Shown: positions 23,801 through 25,071 of the stretch, in pieces
Position numbering within the stretch: position 1 is the first letter of the stretch
How the letters are laid out: each line of letters starts with the position of its first letter
Origin: Desulfosporosinus sp. UBA5188
Lineage (GTDB): Bacteria; Bacillota; Desulfitobacteriia; Desulfitobacteriales; Desulfitobacteriaceae
Reading direction: 5' to 3'
NCBI GenBank assembly: GCA_002413075.1
Contig: DHWG01000209.1
Span: 1-25,071, forward strand
Length of the DNA: 25,071 bases
The notes under the pieces: model-generated
What the model saw: the letters and a program-made list of their open reading frames with translations, nothing else
Databases searched by the model: none
Told to the model about the DNA's origin: nothing
Made by a program: the position numbers and the translations under genes

Positions 23801-24394
23801 CTTCAGGACCACATGTCTTCAGATATCCTGACTTGCTTAGAAGGCGAAGAGGAGAAGAAAGTGTCTCTCGCAGGATTAGTCACTGGGTTCCGGCAGCATG
23901 TGACTAAAAAAGGCGAGATGATGGCGAGTCTTGTTCTGGAGGACCTCACGGGAGGCATTGAAGTCTTAGTTTTTCCTCGGGTTTATGCGCAAACCTGCGC
24001 TCTAAACAATGACCAGGTTATCGTGGTTGTAGGGAAGTACATCATTAGGGATGAAGAGAAAAAGATATTTGCTGAGAAAATCACAGCCCTTGAAGACTTA
24101 AAACCCTCGAAATCAAAAGAGTTAGCACCGATCGCCCCTCACTTGGACACGGTTGGAAAACGTTTATTCTTAAGATTTACCACGGAAAAAAGTGAACTCA
24201 TGGACGTGACTATGAACATTCTAAAACGATATCCTGGGAAGCGGCCGGTGTATTTCTACTTTGAGAATACTCGGAAAGTCATCGAGGGCAAACGGGAATA
24301 TTGGGTTAATGATGAGCATGATTTGGAAGCGGCACTTGGTGAAGTGATGGGGCAGCGTAATGTGGTATGGAAACCTGCAAAAAATTTCGCGTAA
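20891..24394 (+). CDS. dnaE: DNA polymerase III alpha subunit, DnaE type
   Basis: The C-family replicative polymerase catalytic subunit (1167 aa; DnaE rather than PolC, having no embedded exonuclease domain). The N-terminal PHP domain retains a full metal-site pattern (LHNHTEFS with His16 and His18, ITDHG, TNDVHY). The polymerase palm has PDIDIDFD with Asp405 and Asp407 and a third Asp near 558 (KMDFLGL). Helix-hairpin-helix/tandem regions follow, then an OB-fold at about 990-1070 (VSLAGLVTGFRQ, LEDLTGGIEVLVFP). Start GTG 20891 is 10 bases from AAGGAGG (20874-20880); ATG 20894 is equally in-frame. It stands 141 bases after fetB and 76 before coaD. Confidence 0.96.
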   Translation: MMTDGIEDKYGFVSLHNHTEFSLLDGAAKIKNLVKRAVELKMNALAITDHGVMYGVIDFYKACLKAGIKPIIGCEVYVAPHKRTDRTPGKDDANHHLVLLAENEEGYHNLIKLVSMAHIEGFYYKPRVDKEILREHSKGLIALSACLAGEVASCLLKDQLESAVQCALDYEEIFGKGNYFLELQDHGLAEQRTVISEMWKVHERTGIPMVATNDVHYVQQEDAFVQDALLCIQTGKTIADTTRMRFSSQEFYLKSGEEMAMLFGEHPELLENTARIAQRCQVEFEFGGNLLPVFEVPEGTTLDGYLEAECRKAFPRFYPQMTEKERVRLDYELGVIFQTGFSGYFLIVADFCRFAKENGVAVGPGRGSAAASMVAYLLGITSVEPLRFDLLFERFLNPERISMPDIDIDFDPDGRERVIRYVTEKYGTDKVCQIITFGTMGAKAAIRDGGRVLAMPLARVDKIAKAIPADLGMTLEKALSVNPDLARMVEEDEEINRLYTLARSLEGMTRHASTHAAGIVISKEPLINYIPLQRTSDDFVMTQFPMKVVEEIGLLKMDFLGLRNLTILQEAVRRIEETRGIKLDLQTLTLDDPQTYTLLASGNSTGIFQLESGGMRAILKELKPTCFEDIIAVLALYRPGPMEQIPEFIRRKHGGDITYLHPKMEPILKSTYGIIVYQEQVMQIARDIGGYSLGRADLLRRAMGKKKKEIMEEERQNFIHGLQDKDGTWIIPGALRIGVTLQDAEVIFDLMAKFAEYGFNKGHATAYAVISYQTAYLKANYPLEFMAALLSTVMGSSDKISFYIQDAKLNGIQVLPPDVQYSQVGFSLEDQAIRFGLGAIRNVGANVVEKILEARKDNLFKSLYDFCMLVDQKVLNRRVLESLIRAGALSSFCSRAQGMAVLDQVLDATCRRQKDRLSGQFSLFDLDDDLEEGVILPQIPDFPEREILDMEKEYLGIYLSGHPLSSVLPQLQDHMSSDILTCLEGEEEKKVSLAGLVTGFRQHVTKKGEMMASLVLEDLTGGIEVLVFPRVYAQTCALNNDQVIVVVGKYIIRDEEKKIFAEKITALEDLKPSKSKELAPIAPHLDTVGKRLFLRFTTEKSELMDVTMNILKRYPGKRPVYFYFENTRKVIEGKREYWVNDEHDLEAALGEVMGQRNVVWKPAKNFA

Positions 24395-24470
24395 TTTTAT
24401 GATCGGGCGCAGGAATTTTAACCTTTAAGGCGAAATCCATAAAAATATCCTAAATAGAAGGAGATACACT

Positions 24471-24977
24471 GTGCGTACAGCGATTTATCCTGGAACCTTT
24501 GACCCGGTAACCTATGGACATCTCGATATATTAACTCGCGCTAAGGAATTATTTGACGAAGTGACGATTGCGATTGCCGAGGATAGTGAGAAAAAGACGT
24601 TGTTTACGCTTGAAGAGCGAAAGGAACTGCTGTTGGAAGCAACGAAAGACATGCCAAATGTTAAGGTCTGTGTTTTCGAAGGGTTGACGGTTGAATTTGC
24701 ACGCCAATGTGGAGCATTAGCTATTCTTAGAGGCCTACGCGCCTTATCCGATTTTGAATATGAATTTCAACTCGCCTTAATGAATAAGAAGCTTGCCCCA
24801 GACATTGAAACAATTTTTCTGATGACCCAGAGTCAATTCTCCTTTATAAGTTCAAGTGCCATTAAGTGGGCGGCCAGCTTACATGCTGGAGTTTCAGATT
24901 TTATACCACCGCATGTCGAAGAGGCGTTAATGACTAAATATGTTCACTTGCGCATACCGTCAAACAGTAAGGATTAG
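24471..24977 (+). CDS. coaD: Phosphopantetheine adenylyltransferase
   Basis: The fourth CoA-synthesis enzyme, which adenylylates 4'-phosphopantetheine to dephospho-CoA, is recognisable throughout its 168 residues. The nucleotidylyltransferase GTFDPVTYGHLDI block has Thr9 and His17, FEGLTVEFARQCGALAILRGLRALSDFEYEFQ supplies substrate residues, and FSFISSSAIKW is the second nucleotide motif. In the last motif the residue after the Lys is Trp rather than the more usual Glu. Length is a little above the usual 159-165. Start GTG 24471 has AAGGAG at about 24459-24464. It follows dnaE by 76 bases and may be co-transcribed with it, since no terminator is seen. Confidence 0.95.
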   Translation: MRTAIYPGTFDPVTYGHLDILTRAKELFDEVTIAIAEDSEKKTLFTLEERKELLLEATKDMPNVKVCVFEGLTVEFARQCGALAILRGLRALSDFEYEFQLALMNKKLAPDIETIFLMTQSQFSFISSSAIKWAASLHAGVSDFIPPHVEEALMTKYVHLRIPSNSKD

Positions 24978-24989
24978 AGGAGACATCTG

Positions 24990-25018
24990 TTGCACAATCA
25001 GAAGGGCTATGGTATCAT
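24990..25018 (+). promoter_or_regulatory. Sigma-A promoter for the gene entering the window end
   Basis: TTGCAC (24990-24995) and TATCAT (25013-25018) are separated by 17 bases. AAGGGGGG follows at about 25032-25038. Confidence 0.6.
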
Positions 25019-25048
25019 AAAATGATTTGATAAGGGGGGCTTTTAAGA

Positions 25049-25071
25049 ATGTGGACCGTCATTTATATTGC
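25049..25071 (+). CDS. N-terminal end of a gene cut by the window
   Basis: ATG 25049 lies 10 bases after an AAGGGGGG ribosome binding site and a good upstream promoter. The seven complete visible codons read MWTVIYI. Small conserved clostridial proteins that open with similar residues exist, but with seven residues I cannot assign this gene to a family. Confidence 0.55.

Noticed and set aside
1..25071. CRISPR array, tRNA/rRNA, insertion sequence or prophage
   Set aside because: No spaced direct repeats, cloverleaf-like segments, transposase or integrase motifs, or terminal inverted repeats were found on reading both strands.

Overview
The window reads as chromosomal DNA of a spore-forming, probably anaerobic Firmicute. 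My best guess is the Peptococcaceae/Desulfitobacteriaceae group (Desulfosporosinus or Desulfitobacterium-like). The grounds are an alpha/beta-type small acid-soluble spore protein, a rubredoxin-flavoprotein of the high-molecular-weight rubredoxin type, strong AGGAGG-type ribosome binding sites, frequent TTG/GTG starts (map, mscL, the M29 peptidase, trmL, the YtoI-like gene, dnaE, coaD), and a Bacillus-like UPF0173 / YtoI-like / dnaE gene order. The genus is an inference. I see no rRNA, tRNA, CRISPR, insertion sequence, prophage or integrase.

Layout. 1-1611 (+): the tail of an unrecognised gene, then map, mscL and ywbE, closed by a perfect 12-bp hairpin. 1664-2566 (-): an RluA-family pseudouridine synthase. 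2745-6884 (+): an M29 aminopeptidase, a four-helix membrane protein, a DagK-type lipid kinase overlapping it, and a CCA-type nucleotidyltransferase with an unusually long insert in its HD domain. 6965-7642 (+): a rubredoxin-flavin reductase with its own near-consensus promoter and terminator. 7852-9440 (+): a Phd/YefM antitoxin, a RelE/ParE toxin and queG, all overlapping head to tail. 9486-9962 (-): a flavodoxin-domain protein.

10210-13805 (-): an apparent operon of aconitase, an Lrp/AsnC regulator and an aminotransferase (same pairing as Bacillus yugG-yugH), ended by a hairpin. Divergent from it, 14033-17386 (+): trmL, a TagO/WecA-type UDP-sugar:undecaprenyl-P transferase, a bare GH18 domain protein and a UPF0173 metallo-hydrolase, then a strong terminator. 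17475-17805 (+): a 47-residue four-cysteine protein and a spore protein. 17883-19205 (+): an HTH-DRTGG-CBS-hotdog protein (YtoI type). 19326-20749 (+): the FetA/FetB transporter pair. 20891-24977 (+): dnaE and coaD. The window ends seven codons into another gene that has a clear promoter.

Most genes are housekeeping: protein N-terminal processing, tRNA modification and maturation (CCA end, TrmL, QueG), cell-wall precursor attachment, replication, and CoA synthesis. The parts most worth a second look are the HD insert in the nucleotidyltransferase, the translationally nested toxin-antitoxin-queG cluster, the rubredoxin-first domain order, the aconitase-Lrp-aminotransferase operon, and the small Cys-rich plus spore-protein pair. 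I did not find clear evidence of a wholly new system. All intergenic gaps are under about 250 bases.
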